Source: Mangifera indica
Taxonomy: Eukaryota; Streptophyta; Magnoliopsida; Sapindales; Anacardiaceae
NCBI RefSeq assembly: GCF_011075055.1
Contig: NC_058140.1
Location: 10,412,988-10,476,987, forward strand
DNA length: 64,000 nucleotides
Direction: 5' to 3'
Under the pieces are notes generated by a model. The model did no database searches and was not told the DNA's origin. It saw only the letters and a list, made by a program, of their open reading frames with translations. Positions 36,116 to 48,319 of this stretch are shown piece after piece. Positions within the stretch are counted from its first letter, which is position 1; each line of letters opens with the position of its first letter. The translations under genes were made by a program, and so were the position numbers.

Positions 36116-36623
36116 TCGGGATGAGCATGTTCGGTACCATGGTAAAAAGCAAGAACAAAAACAAGCTCGTTCTTAAGATTTAGGGATCAATTTGAAACTT
36201 ATACGAATAGTTTTTTTGGTTATAATTTTGGGTTCCCAATAGGAACATGTACTGAATTTAATCTAAATGCAACTTTTGTTCCTCCAAAATTTATTATTTT
36301 TTTTTAAATCTCACGGTTCATTATTTTTGACGCTTCACTAAATAAAAAACTGCGAATTGTAAGGTTTACAGATGCATGATTCAAATCTGACAAATAATAC
36401 TCATTTTTTGATCAATTATGAATAGGAACCAAAAAGACAAATACTTAAAAAGTTTAGATTCTTACAGAGTATTTTGCAACACTATTAATCATAATATGCA
36501 CTTTGCATTATGATAATGATTGCCACATTTGCAAATATCGGATTTCACTTTCAGTTTAAGTTTTTTGGAAAAAACAAAGAGAATAAAACAGAGGAAACTG
36601 TGGCTGAATGCAAAAGATTGTAA

Positions 36624-37416
36624 TATTTATTTGGCCAAATGAAATTTCTCACCCAAAATTTGATGAACTGATGTGTCTACTCTTTAAGTTTGAGAAAGCG
36701 ATATTCCTACCTATATGTTTAAATTTGTCAAAAATAATTTATTGAAAAGGAAAAAAAAAAATCCTAAAGCTAAATAACACTTTATCTTCAAAATTTTATT
36801 AAATAATTTTTTGTTCCAGTAAAATTATATTAATTTCAGTTAAAAATAATAAAAAATTTTATTAGTACAAGTGAATAATTGTATGTTTGAGGGGAGAACT
36901 ATAATTTTTGAAAATATTAATGATATTAATAAAAATTTTTACAGGTTTTAAAATTCAAAAAAAAGTTTGGTGGTGTTATTGAATTTTTAAAATTTTCATA
37001 TGTCCCTTGGTACAAAAATGATAATTTACATCTCAAAAATATTGACCAGATCATAATAAATTGGGGATGTGAGATTACAAGCTATTAGAGTTATAATATA
37101 TTTTCAAATCATATGGGTGTAAATAATAATTTTTAAATCAAGATAAGAAAAATATTCATTAGCTTTTAATAAATTTTAAAAAATAACATTTATATCTATA
37201 ATATTATTTACAGTTTAATCTATTAAGAATATTATTATAACATTTTAAATTTTATTGATAAAATAATAGTTAATTATACTTTTATTATAATTTTTGGATA
37301 AAATAATATAAAAACCTTCGTCTGTTTAAACTAAAACTTTACTTTCACAAATGAGTGAAAAAAATGATTTTTCTCAAACTTGAGAGGTGGGAAATGGGCG
37401 TTTGGCCTATTTATTT
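36624..37416. mobile_element. Foldback-type element with 9-bp target duplication
   Basis: The element proper is 36633-37407, between TATTTATTT repeats (36624-36632, 37408-37416). Termini are ggccaaatgaaatttctcac and gtgggaaatgggcgtttggcc. The arm 'tttaagtttgagaaag' is mirrored by 'ctcaaacttgaga' on the right. The interior is AT-rich, lacks the GTCTTC centre and does not resemble the element at the same site in copy 1. Confidence 0.8.
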
Positions 37417-37975
37417 TGTTTGGCTTGTGTTTTAGGTCGTGATAGGGGTGGCAATTGGTCGGTGGGGATTAGTTTGGCTCCAAAACATAAAAAATGTTGG
37501 GATCTGAAAGGCCACCAGCGATAGAGGACCACTTTACAGCTTGCAATTGCCATTAAATATAGCACGATTTCAGAAGACCCTCGTGCCGTCTATGTTATTT
37601 TAATTAAAATGTAGAGGCATTGGTCCTTCGATATTTTTAAGTGGGAACTTGGAGTGTTAAAGCTTCTTAAACCATAATTCTATACAATATTCACATGATG
37701 AACTCAAATTATATAATATCGATTGTATCTAATAAATATTTTAATATAACCTATTGAAACGGGAAAAATAACTAGCTAGAATGTGCGATTTTGCTAATAT
37801 TTACTATGAGACTTTTAACATATTGAATAGTGGATCGATTAATTTGAAAATAAAATTTAAAATATATACTAATAAGTTATGACAGGATCTCGTGCTACAT
37901 AAAAGTATGAATCATATCGCAATATTATTTTCAGTTATGTTATAAGTTTAGTTGCCCAATATGTATCCCATTTTG

Positions 37976-38330
37976 GTCATGATTATAATTGAATTCAAAC
38001 CAAATCGAGCTCACTTGAACTCAAACTCAATTTGGTTTACAAAAATGGAGCTCGAATTCGAGTTTGGGCTCATCGAGCTCTCTACAAATAAGCTCGACCT
38101 CAACTCATTTCGAACTCTAACTTGATTTGAGCTCGATTCGAGTTTGAACTTTAAATAATTTATTATTAAAACAACATCGTTTTAATACATATCGATTAAA
38201 AGAACGTCATTTTATATCAAAATTTTTAATTTAAGAGTTTAACGAACAGTTTGACCTTATTTATTGCTGACTTGTTTTGGACTTATTTAAACTTGAACGG
38301 GCTCGATTCGAATCTAACCCTAGTCATAAT
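37976..38330. mobile_element. hAT-type MITE with 8-bp target duplication
   Basis: The element proper is 37984-38322, flanked by GTCATGAT (37976-37983) and GTCATAAT (38323-38330). It is absent from duplication copy 1, where 'ggtcatgatccagc' is uninterrupted. The interior is rich in GAGCTCGA/TCGAATTCGAG words and carries two AAAACRACRTCGTTTT-like palindromes. The right end reads cgattcgaatctaaccct, shared with the MITE at 55625-55912. Confidence 0.88.
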
Positions 38331-38730
38331 CCAGCTAAGAGATAACATGTTATAATAATATATGTGTGTCCTAATATTAATTTCATCAAGACCATTCTTA
38401 TAAATCATTCCATCCTTATATGTAAAAATAAGTGTATCCAATGGTATTCAAACATTACATTCTATCTGGATATTACAATTAAACTCATAACTGCCAGTTT
38501 GAACTTTTAGGTCAAGTGGTAACTTACTATCTCAATTAAGGTTTCATCTGAAGAACTACTTTATATAAATATTATGATGAGCTCCTAATGACATCTATTA
38601 CACTTAAATATTAATTTTGAATTATACACTATTAACTCAAGCGTTTAAGTAATTATAATCACTCAGTGAGATACGCAGTTAGCCAGCACAATATACAACC
38701 ATCGGGTGGCAAGGCTTTATAATTTTTTTT

Positions 38731-40090
38731 TTTAAGATTTATGAAATAAAAATAAATAGCAATTTACCTTAGACGTCCAATATATGTTAAACTTTTTTTG
38801 TCCCCTCAATTACTATATATTAAATATATATTATTCAGTTTGATCTACGCCTTTATTAAACATTACGTTTTGGGTTCTAAACAGAATTTGGTTTTTTAAC
38901 TAACTAATAGTGTGATCGTATCAATCTCTAGATTAGTTTAAAAAGCAATAAATTCGATCTCATGCTAAGAAAATAAATATATCTATAGCTATAGATTGCA
39001 TGTTAATTAGACTATAAAATTGTTAAATAATGCAAGCACCGCCTCTCTCCTTTTTTCCCACAAGAATCATGAAGCAATTAAGCCGCCAGTCTAGACACTT
39101 CTACCAAGCAACCAAGATTTGCTCCTGCAACTTGAAACCGCCTCTCTGGAATATTCCATCAAGCAGCTACCATTCAAGAAATGTGAAAAAGCATCAAGGT
39201 CGGTTAATTGGCTGATACCAAACTTGGATAAATAGGGATTAGGTGCAAGCATTTGTGTGTGCAGAAAAATTAAGAGCTGTGAGTGTGTGTAAAAAGAAAA
39301 AGTGAGTGTGTGAGCTATGAAGTTGTACAGCGAGTGGTGTGAGTAATTTAGTGTCTTTTGTGACTGCGTATTGTATAACGTGTGGGCGTGATTTTATACA
39401 AATTTGTAATTATTGTTTTATAACCACCAGTTCTGCTCAACATAGATATATAACAAAGAAAACCCTAATGCAAAAGCATATAAACTCATGAATCAGGCCG
39501 GTATAAGAGTCCAATGACAGCTAAGATTCTGTCTTACATAGGGACCATTTCATTGGAATTCCATGCCAAGATTATATATTTAAACGAATATAATTTAGTT
39601 AAGTGACAGTTCTTTTTGCTTAAGAGTTAAGATATATCTGGAGATAATATAAATTATTATCTTCACTCTCTTTTGCAGGTGCTTGGTCATAGTTATCCAT
39701 AATTTGTCGATGGTTGAGGTATGAAATTTATATTTTTAAAAAACCTAAACATCGGGTTTTAAATTTAATCCTAGGACTAGGGATTCATTGAAGGAAACAC
39801 TGCATCTTCATTGGATAGTTTATTTTAGGGAATCAAGATCACGTGGGCAATAGCCAATTAGAAGATGAGCTCTCAAACTAAAACAATCGGGCGACCACGG
39901 AAACTCAGCAACAAACCTGAAACTCTTCTCTGATAGTAGTGAGGTCTTGTAATTAAGTTGATGTTATGTTGAATTTGAAAATAGCAGTGCTGGGAGATTT
40001 AAATTTAAATGTTAGTGTCAGAATTTTATTTGATATTTGAATTGGACCGAAGGTTTTGGTCTTAAGAACAATTTTTACATTGTATTATAT
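38731..40090. other. Non-coding interval, possible LTR remnant
   Basis: No supported gene. About 39000-39450 has a compact GC-richer part with 'ggataaatagggatt' (TATA-like, 39224-39238), GTGTGTG-rich text and an end near 'ctgctcaaca'. This could be an LTR or an untranslated leader, but no partner copy exists in the window. Confidence 0.4.
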
Positions 40091-40910
40091 TTTAGGAAAA
40101 GCCAAAGGACTATTTTCCACCCAAAGTATGCGTTTTTCTCAAGTTTCTCCCCATTAACTTTGAAAATACCATTTATCCACCCATAGACTGTTAAATTTAA
40201 TGGAACCCTAACCCCTAAAAAATTTATCTCATTTTCCCCCCTAAATTTCAAAAGCTAACATTTTTCCCAACCAAAGTTTTAAAAAACAGCGTTTTCCCCC
40301 TTAGGGTTTTCAATTTTTTAGAATTAGTTTTCCAGCGTCGTTTCTTTCTCTCCGGTGACCTCCAGGCAACTCCTCTTCCTCTCTGGTGTAGCCTCCTTCC
40401 TACGATTATGCTAGACACGGTCGTCGACAAAGACCTTATCCTGGACGAAGACGATTCGTCTTCATCAGAGACGAAGATGACTTGTCTTCGTCTAACGAAG
40501 ACGACTCGTCTTTGTCTTGACGAAGATGAGTCGTCTTTGTCAACGATAGTTCCTAGGACAACCGCCAAAAGGAGGCCACGCTGGAGAGGAAAAGGAGTCG
40601 CCTGGAGGTCGTCGGAGAGGAAGAAACAACCCTAGAAAACTAACTCATAAAATTGAAAACCCTAGGGGGAAAATGCAATTTTTTAAAACTTGAGTTGGGG
40701 GAAATTGTTAGTTTTTAGGGTTTATGGAGGGAAAATAAAATCAAATTTAAGTTTATTTTTAATAGTACAGACAAAATGATGATTTTACCCTTGAAACCAT
40801 TAATTTTAACTGACCACGGGTGGGTAAATGGTATTTTCAAAGTTAATGGGGGCAAACTTGAGAAAAGCGCATACTTTGGGTAGGAAATAGTGCTTTGGCC
40901 TTTAGGAAAA
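40091..40910. mobile_element. Foldback Mutator-like element with 10-bp target duplication
   Basis: The element proper is 40101-40900, flanked by exact TTTAGGAAAA repeats (40091-40100 and 40901-40910). Terminal arms are gccaaaggactattttccac and the mirrored gtaggaaatagtgctttggcc. The mirror extends over hundreds of bases, including 'caaagtatgcg/cgcatactttg' and 'ccctagggggaaaat' against 'gttttcccccttagggtttt'. The centre (40430-40560) is a run of GACGAAGA/TCGTCTTCG words that keeps several frames open on both strands without coding for a known protein. Confidence 0.92.
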
Positions 40911-40957
40911 CACAACCGCATAGAGACAAACATAATAAGATATCACAATTGAGTTAA

Positions 40958-42008
40958 AATGATTTAGGGAGAAGGACTATTTCCCACCCAACTTTTGATG
41001 CATTTTCAAGATGCCACCCACGCCAGATGAAAATCCAGTTTTCCCACCCATGACCAAACTACCGTCCATTTTTTTAGTTAAGAACAGGGGCAAAATCGTC
41101 ATTTACTATTTAAAATATTAAAACTTTAAAATCTAACCGTTTCCCCCTTCAGGTTTCAAAAAGTAATTAACCCATCCTCAAAGTTTGAAAACTTTAATTT
41201 CACCCCCTAGGGTTTTGCTTCCTTCTCCGGCCACCACCGACGGCCACTGCAATCGATCGATGAGAGATCTCCGACTACAAAGGACGACGAAGGACGACCC
41301 TTCGTCGCCCAAATCTGGACGACGAAGCGTCGTCCAGATCTGGAAGAACAGACGAAGGACGACGTGACGAGCGACGAAGGACGACGAAGAGTCGTCCTTC
41401 GTCGTCTGGGTGGAGCGACGAAGAGAGACCTCTTCGTCGCACGAAGGTGCGACGAAGAGATCTCTGTCTCTTCGTCGCATTGTACGACGAAGAAATCTCC
41501 GTCTCTTTGTCGCACCGTGCACCAGGAGAAGGAGATCTCCGTCTCTTCCTTCTTCGGCCACCACCGCTGTCGCACCAGGAGAAGGAGGAGGCAGGTGACT
41601 ACGCCGGAGACGACGTCGGGAGATGAAGTTGAAGAATGGGGGTGAAACTACTAGTTTTGAAAGTTATGGGGGGCGACTGTTTTTTTGAAAAATTTGGAAA
41701 CCCTAGGTTTGGGGGTGAAAATGTTAGTTTTCAAAGTTTAAAAACTTTAGGTAAGGTGAGATGTTAGTTTTTAAAATCTAAGGGGGGTGAAGGAAAACCT
41801 TTAAATCAATTTTGGAATGAATTTTACAGAGGGGTATTTTTGTCATTTCATATAACAAGGGTAAAATAGACATTTTACCCTTATGCAAACAGAAACCATC
41901 CACATTAACAGCTCATGGGTGGGAAAACTGGATTTTCATCTGACGTGTGTGGTATTTTGAGAACGCATCAAAAGTTGGGTGGGAAATAGTCCTTCTCCCA
42001 ATGATTTA
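40958..42008. mobile_element. Foldback Mutator-like element with exact 9-bp target duplication
   Basis: The element proper is 40967-41999 (1,033 bp) between AATGATTTA repeats (40958-40966, 42000-42008). The termini gggagaaggactatttccca and its mirror are perfect over more than 20 bp; the arms include 'catcaaaagttgggtggg' and the mirrored 'cccacccaacttttgatg'. The core at about 41270-41560 is built of GACGAAG/CTTCGTC words with open frames up to 128 codons on both strands, all low-complexity (Arg/Ser/Asp-rich). No transposase. Confidence 0.93.
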
Positions 42009-43186
42009 TACAATATTGGATAAGGGCATGCGCATATAAATCCACGCCCAGTGGAGCCACTATATGTCATAGTTACAAGCGTTGGATCTAAATCAAATCA
42101 ATTTAGTCTTAAAAGTTGGTTCAACTCAGTTTGGTTTGTTTCAATTTGAATTTATTTTATTCAATTCAAGCTAATTTTGAGTTAAAAGATTTCACTCGTT
42201 TTTTAAACCAAGTCAAACTCAATTTCGGCTTAGTTTAGTTTTAATTTATTATTCGAATCACTTATTTGAATTTTTAGTTTGATTTAACTCAAATTTGTGG
42301 TTTGGTTCAATTCGAATTTATAACTCGAATTGATTGCTCAAATTTTTTTCTTGATTTGGTTTGAATTCATGGTTTAAATCAGTAGTTTTACCTATAATTT
42401 GAGGGAAAAAATCAATTCATTAATGATCCATCAATTCAAGTAACAAATACATGTGTAATGATATATGTGTATAAGTTTAAACTTGTTTCATGCATTACAA
42501 GGAAAAGAATGGAAGATGATAATTGATCTTAGAATTTGAATGATAATAGAATTATCTAGGATTCATGAATAAATGAATTACAAAGTTTAAACGTGATACT
42601 TCATGACAAAAGAAGAGTTATGCAGTGGCACGACTTTGTGAGATTCATCTTCCAAGCACAAGAAAGTGTTGTCACAACATGATTGCTAGCAATTTTATTC
42701 CCGTTAGAGTCGAGAGTTTATGCTACGTCATAAGATGAGTTATGTCATAGAAAGATTAGAGGAATTAAAAGCATGAAGCCAAAAACTTCATGTCATGGCA
42801 TAAGGAAATCTATGTCACAACATGACCAAGAATTGCCAACTACCCAAGTTGGGAAGAAAGTTAATGTCACAACATATATAAGAAAAATTGTGTCATTGCA
42901 TTACCTTGTTTTACTAAAGAATGATACCAGAGCTAAGAAAAATACTCAAATGAGATACCAAAGCATATCCAAGGTATTTATGCTAGAGTTATGAGAATAT
43001 CAACATGTTTATGATGTATTTGAACTTGTCCAAGAGTTTATATGCATCTAAGATGATTAAAACATGCTAAAGAATAGTCAAGAAGAGAGTCATTGCATGT
43101 AAAACCTCTTCAGTAGTAAATGAATAGTACAAATGACCATAGAATTTATGTATGCACTATTTCTAGTAAATAACATACTAATAGGA
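42009..43186. other. Non-coding, repetitive AT-rich sequence
   Basis: About 42100-42390 consists of recurring TTTGAATT/AATTCGAA/CAAATCAA words, possibly a decayed MITE without definable ends. About 42610-42900 repeats 'atgtcacaacat'-like words ('gttgtcacaacatg', 'atgtcatggcat', 'atgtcacaacatg', 'aatgtcacaacat'), as seen in some LTR leaders. No coding gene is supported; the 73-codon frame at 42773 lies in this repeat. Confidence 0.45.
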
Positions 43187-43430
43187 TGTTATGACTGATA
43201 CGGCCAACTCATGTGTATCTTTACCATATAATTTACTCTATCATATCTAGTTATATAACATATCTTTGACCATATATTTTGTTGTATCATATCCAACTAT
43301 ATACAACTCTAATCTTATCTTAATTTGTTCAGTTTGTATTTAACATATCTCCCACAAGTGTACTATATATATTCACGTTAATGTAAATAATGATTTTTCT
43401 CTAGAATGCGAAATGCCAATATTGTTTAGA
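43187..43430 (+). repeat. 5' LTR of the 43.2-kb Copia element
   Basis: About 244 bp. It holds two copies of a ~46-bp unit (starting near 43215 and 43260: atctttgaccatatattttg, then tatcatatc, then ctatata). The matching 3' LTR has four. Confidence 0.75.
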
Positions 43431-43470
43431 TAGTATTAGAGCTTTTTTAAAGTCTAACAGTTTTTTTCTC

Positions 43471-44250
43471 ATGGACGATGGTAGAGCAATCATTAACACA
43501 ACAAACTCATCCACGCCACAATCTGCTTCTCTTTTAAATATAGCCCACCTTTTACCTTTGAAATTCACTTCCTCTAATTACTTGTTATGGGAAACTCAAA
43601 TCTTGCCTTTGTTGCATTGGTATCGACTAGCTCATCATATTGATGGCAATCAATCATCACTACCAAAATTAATTGACGAGACAAAAGTTAAACCTACCTA
43701 CACATCATGGTTAAGCCAAATTCAGCTTTTGTTGAGTTGGATAATAAGTTCTCTCTGAAATAGTTTTGCCTCAGATTGTTGGCGTCTCTACCGCAAGGGA
43801 GGCTTGGCAAAAGCTTGCATAGACATGTGTCTCTAGCTTAAGAACACATATATGACAATTGAAGGCTTGATTAAATAATCTCCACCAAGATAATGATCTC
43901 ATTCCCAAGTATATGCAGCAAGCTAAAACTTTTTTCAATCAATTACATGCCCTCAATCATATAATAGATAAAATAGATTTTGTTGATACGATACTCTTAG
44001 GTCTTAACCAACGTATTATTTGTTTGTTCACTGTATTGAATCGCATCTTATTATGTCCTTTGATGATCTCTACTATTTGTTGCTTAGTGAAGAAACCTAA
44101 TTGGCTATGGACTCTATGTAATCTGAAGTTGTTATGCCTTTAGCCTAATACACTTCTCGACAATCCAACACCAAAGGCAGAGGACGTGGATGGGGTAAGT
44201 AGACCTCGTATGGATGGGTTTATGGTAGTCGTACCTAATCTAGATCTTTT
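43471..44250 (+). pseudogene. Copia gag relic
   Basis: An open start of 95 codons (43471-43758; LLPLKFTSSNYLLWETQILPLL) is typical of the N-terminus of Copia gag proteins. It continues with stops through LTVEGLIK-like and QAKTFFNQLHALN text to a GRGRGWG-like tail near 44190. The zinc knuckle is not clear. It encodes the capsid part of the element, now broken. Confidence 0.75.
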
Positions 44251-44479
44251 TCAAATTCTAACAATTCTAAACATTTTCTAACCAGTTCTCTAGTGGTAGT
44301 GTTTCACATGATTATCCAATCACGTGTTATAATGTCATGGTATTGAACATGTTTCAAAACAGTATCCTTCCCATCAAATACAAGATAACTGCAACACTTA
44401 GACTCAAGCAAGACTAAGTAGCAACCTTGCCACATCTACCAGTGCTTCCAAACCATGGTTTACTAAACCAATAACATGG

Positions 44480-47400
44480 AAAACCTAGTTATTCATTTTG
44501 AATATACTGGATTGGAAGAGCTTATTATTAGCAATATTAAAACATTTCCCATTAATCATATTGTTTCTTACAAATTTTCTCTTAATCCCAAGCCCTATTC
44601 CTTTCAAGATGTTGTTTATGTTCTAATTGCTTGTCAAAATTTACTTTCTACTAATGTATTTACTTAGACTAATCATATTTTTTCTTTTCCATTTTTTGAT
44701 TAAGGATTTGCCAACGAGAATGGTATTTTACAAAGGCATGAGTGAGAAGGGATTATATTCCCTCTCATTAGGGTTGTTTTATTCTTCTAGTGGTGGTTAT
44801 AAAGCTTTTTCTTTTGCCCTGCCATCTAACATGCGTGGTTGGGACATTCTTCAATTACAATTGTTAAACAAGCCTTTGCAGCACTCTAATATTAATTTTA
44901 TTAATAATATTAGTACTCGTTGTCATGCTTGTAGCTTTAGTAAATCCTCTAGATTACCTTTCCCAACCTCTAATTTTCACACTTCTACTCATTTAGAATT
45001 AGTTTGTTCAGACATTTGGGGTCTTGCCCTTATTTATTCAATAAATGTTATCAGTTATTATGTTCTGTTTTAGGGGAAAAAGACTATTTCCCACCCAAAT
45101 TTTAGTCCAATCTCAAAAGTATAGCCACAACAAATGAAAAGCCCAAACACTCACTCATCTCTAAATAGCCATTAAGTTTTCTGTTAAATATGGGGGTAAA
45201 ACAGTTATTTTACTATTTATATTAAATTTATATAATTTTATCGCATTTTCCTCCTCCGATTTTAAAAATTAACTTTTACCCTCATACCTAAACTTTGAAA
45301 AGCAACTTTCACCTCTCAAATCCTTAATTTTTCTTCACTCTTCTTCCGGCCACCGATGATGACGTGGTTGGAAGAAGAGTGATGAGTGTCATCCAAATCT
45401 GGACGACGCTCATCGACCTTTACTAGATGATAAAGCATAGTCCATTCTCTGGACAATGTTCATTGTCCAATCTAGACGACCCTCGTCGTCTAGGGAGGAC
45501 GACGCTTGTCGTCCAGAATAGACGGTGAAATGTCTTCCATAATAGGTGACTCTCTATCGTCCAAAATAAATGACGATCATCTTCTTTGGATGACTATCAT
45601 CGTCCAGAGGTCGACTTTTTCGTCATCGGTCCGCCATCGCCGGAGAAAATGGCTAGATTTCAGGCAGAAAAATGAATTTTTTAAAACTTAATTTAGGAAA
45701 AAATGTTATTTTTCAAATTAAAGGGGGAAAATGAGATAAAATTTTAATTATTTTAACATTATTGATAAAATAAAGAATTTGCCCCTAAACCTTAATAGAA
45801 AATATGTGAGTGTATCCTAATAGATTAAACTTTGGGTGGGTATTTAGGGTTTTCATCTGTCATGGATATACTTTTGAGATTAGGCTAAAACTTGGGTAGG
45901 AAATTGTCTTTTTCCCTTTGTTTTATAATTATTTCAGCAAATATTCATGGATATATTTTATTAAATACAAGTCTAAGGTACTTAATTGTTTCATTAAATT
46001 TTGTTGTATTGTTGAGAAGTTTTCTAGTCATCCTATTAAAAGTTTCTAATTTGATTAGGGTGGTGAATTTCAAGTTATGGTGTTTCCCAAAGGCATTCAT
46101 ATCCATACATGCCAAAACAATATGGTTATGCTAAAAGAAAGCATCGCCATATTGTTGAAACAAACATTGTATTCTTAAATCATGCTCATTTGCCAATGAA
46201 ATTCTAGGACTATGCTTTTGAAGTTGTAGTATACATTATAAATCGCCTTCCCAGACTGTGTCTTGGTCATTTTTCTCCACACCAAAAATTGTTTCATCAA
46301 AAACCAAATTATGAGCAACTAAAAATTTTTAGTTGTGCTTGCTACCTTTGGTTACATCCATATGCCAAAAATAATTCATCTTCTCATTCCAAACAGTGTG
46401 TTTTTCTTGGTTATAGTAAAGTTCATAAAGGATATCTTTGTGTTGACATTGTTGATAACAAAATCTATTACTCATGACATGTTCTTTTTTATGAACAGGT
46501 GTTTTCGTTCAAAGTTTCAAATGACAACAAAACAGAAATTAATAACTCTACAACTTTCACCTATATCAATCTGCCACCAATCAACCCATTTTATCCCACT
46601 CCAAGCCTATAAACAACAAACTCTAACCTACCAAACACGCCCTCCTATAACCTTCATAACACTACAGGTACAAATTCTCCACCTAACAACCACTTTTTTC
46701 TATCCACCCCAATAATGACTTCTTCATCGCTATAAACCTCTGATTGTAATACTCTAAGTTCACCAAGACTAAATTTGCTTATAGACCTCTCACAATATTT
46801 TCAAAATCAACCATTCTAATCGACCACATTTTTTCTATCACCTCTATAACCTTAGAAAAATATTTATTCTATGATAACTAGAGCAAAATCATAGAATTTG
46901 AAACCTAAGACATATACCACTACCATGGTTATACCTAAATCACCAAATTCTTTCACAAAGACCTTCAAGCACAAAGTTTGGGATGACGTAATGGGTGAAT
47001 AAATTGATGTTTTTTTTTATCCTAAGGCATATGGGATTAGGTACCTCCAGAAAAAACATCCAATTTAGATGGAAATAAATGGGTGTTTAGAGTTTAAAAA
47101 ATTCTGACGGCAATATAAACCATTATAAGGCATGACTTGTTACAAAAGAGTTCCATCAATGCCCTAGTATCAACTACTTTGAGACATTTAGTCCAGTAAT
47201 TAAGCCATCCACAATTCGACTCATCATATCACTTACACAGTCTCTTGATTACAATATCAAGTAGTTAGATATTTCTAACGCTTTTATACACATAAAAATT
47301 AATGAAACTGTGTACATGGTACAACTTTAAGGCTATATTGATCCAATAAAACTTCATGATATGTGTTGCCTATATAAACCTTTTATTGGCCTTAAATAGG

Positions 47401-48300
47401 TACCAAGGGCATGGTTTTCCCACCTTACTACTTTTTATGCAAGCTCAAATTTTTTGGCTCCAAGGTTGCTACTTCACTTTATTATCATAAGCAAGGGAAC
47501 ATTATGGTTTATTGTTTAATCTATGTGAATTATCTTATTCTTACAGGCAACGATTCTAACTCTGTGGCTTATGTCATTAAGTGACTTCAATAGAAAATTG
47601 CTCTCAAAGATCCTGGTATGTTGAATTACTTTCTTGGCATCAAAGTTAATTGGTTGAATCATGGGATTTTGTTATCTTAAGAGAAGTACATTAAGGATAT
47701 TTTTTGTAAAGCTAATATGAGCAATGCAAAACCTGTTTTTACTCCTTCTTGTCCCATAATCAAATTTGTGCATAAAGACTTTGAAGGCTTTGATGATCCT
47801 ACATTGCATAAACAAGTAGTTGGTAGCTTGCAATATTTGTGTATCACAAAACCTAAAATTGCATTCTTTGTTAATCAAGTGGTACAATACATGCATTAGC
47901 CTAGTAAAACTTATTCGCAAGGTGTCAAATGAATCCTAAGATATTTACAAGTCATTATCGGTTATGGCTTGTTTATTCACAAATCAAGCAACTTTGAACT
48001 TGTTGGTTACTATGACATAGATTGGGGCGACAATTTAGATTATTAAAATTGGATATCCTATTGAAACGACTCATGTTATTTGGTGTGATAATTTGTCTGT
48101 TATATATCTTACCATGAATCTCATCTTTCATTCAAGGTCTAAACACATAGAAATTGACTTACATTTTGTGAGAGATCAAGTCTAACAAGAGTTGCTCAAG
48201 CTACAATACTTGTCTTCCATAGACCAAATTATGGATGTTCTAACTAAATTGATGTTCAAAAACAGATTTCTATTCTTGAAGGACAAGCTAACTACTTTTG
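44480..48300 (+). pseudogene. Copia pol relic (integrase, RT, RNase H)
   Basis: The gag-pre-integrase region lies at about 44600-44960 (PSNMRGWDILQLQL-like, then CHACSFSKSSRLPF). The integrase core begins HLELVCSDIWG (44990-45022) and resumes after the foldback insertion at about 45926. A conserved CACYLWLHPY...SKQCVFLGYSKVHKGYLC stretch follows at 46337-46440. RT runs from about 47080 (KWVFRV-like) through a YV.YLILTG equivalent at 47520-47545. RNase H is marked by VVGSLQYLCITKPKIAFFVNQVVQYMH (split over 47817-47898) and HIEIDLHFVRDQV near 48150. Numerous stops and frameshifts. The tyrosine-Val-Asp-Asp motif is damaged. Confidence 0.85.
45064..45925. mobile_element. Foldback Mutator-like element inside Copia integrase
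   Basis: The element proper is 45073-45916, with target duplication TCTGTTTTA / TTTGTTTTA (45064-45072, 45917-45925; one mismatch). Termini ggggaaaaagactatttccc and the mirrored ggaaattgtctttttccc fit the family. The arm 'aatctcaaaagtata' is mirrored by 'tatacttttgagatt'. The core at 45350-45620 is GTCGTCC/GGACGA-rich. Removing it would bring the two halves of the integrase region together, so the Copia element is older. Confidence 0.92.
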
Positions 48301-48319
48301 CCAAACTTATAGGCTTGAA

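Larger units (their letters stand above)
36116..38725. repeat. Segmental duplication, copy 2
   Basis: Direct-orientation partner of 31470-34475, ending at 'ggtggcaaggctttataatt'. It differs by a different foldback element at the shared insertion point (36633-37407), an extra hAT-type MITE (37984-38322), and indels in the AT-rich left part. The right 1.3 kb is the best conserved. Confidence 0.85.

Noticed and set aside
39000..39450. Possible LTR or promoter-leader of a gene
   Set aside because: TATA-like text is present, but there is no second copy, no primer site and no coding region downstream.
40248..40635. Overlapping open frames on both strands as possible genes
   Set aside because: They lie in the low-complexity core of a foldback element; the mirrored repeat keeps frames open and the products are Arg/Ser/Asp runs with no motif.
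42100..42390. Possible hAT-like MITE made of TTTGAATT/AATTCGAA words
   Set aside because: No matching inverted ends and no target duplication could be found.
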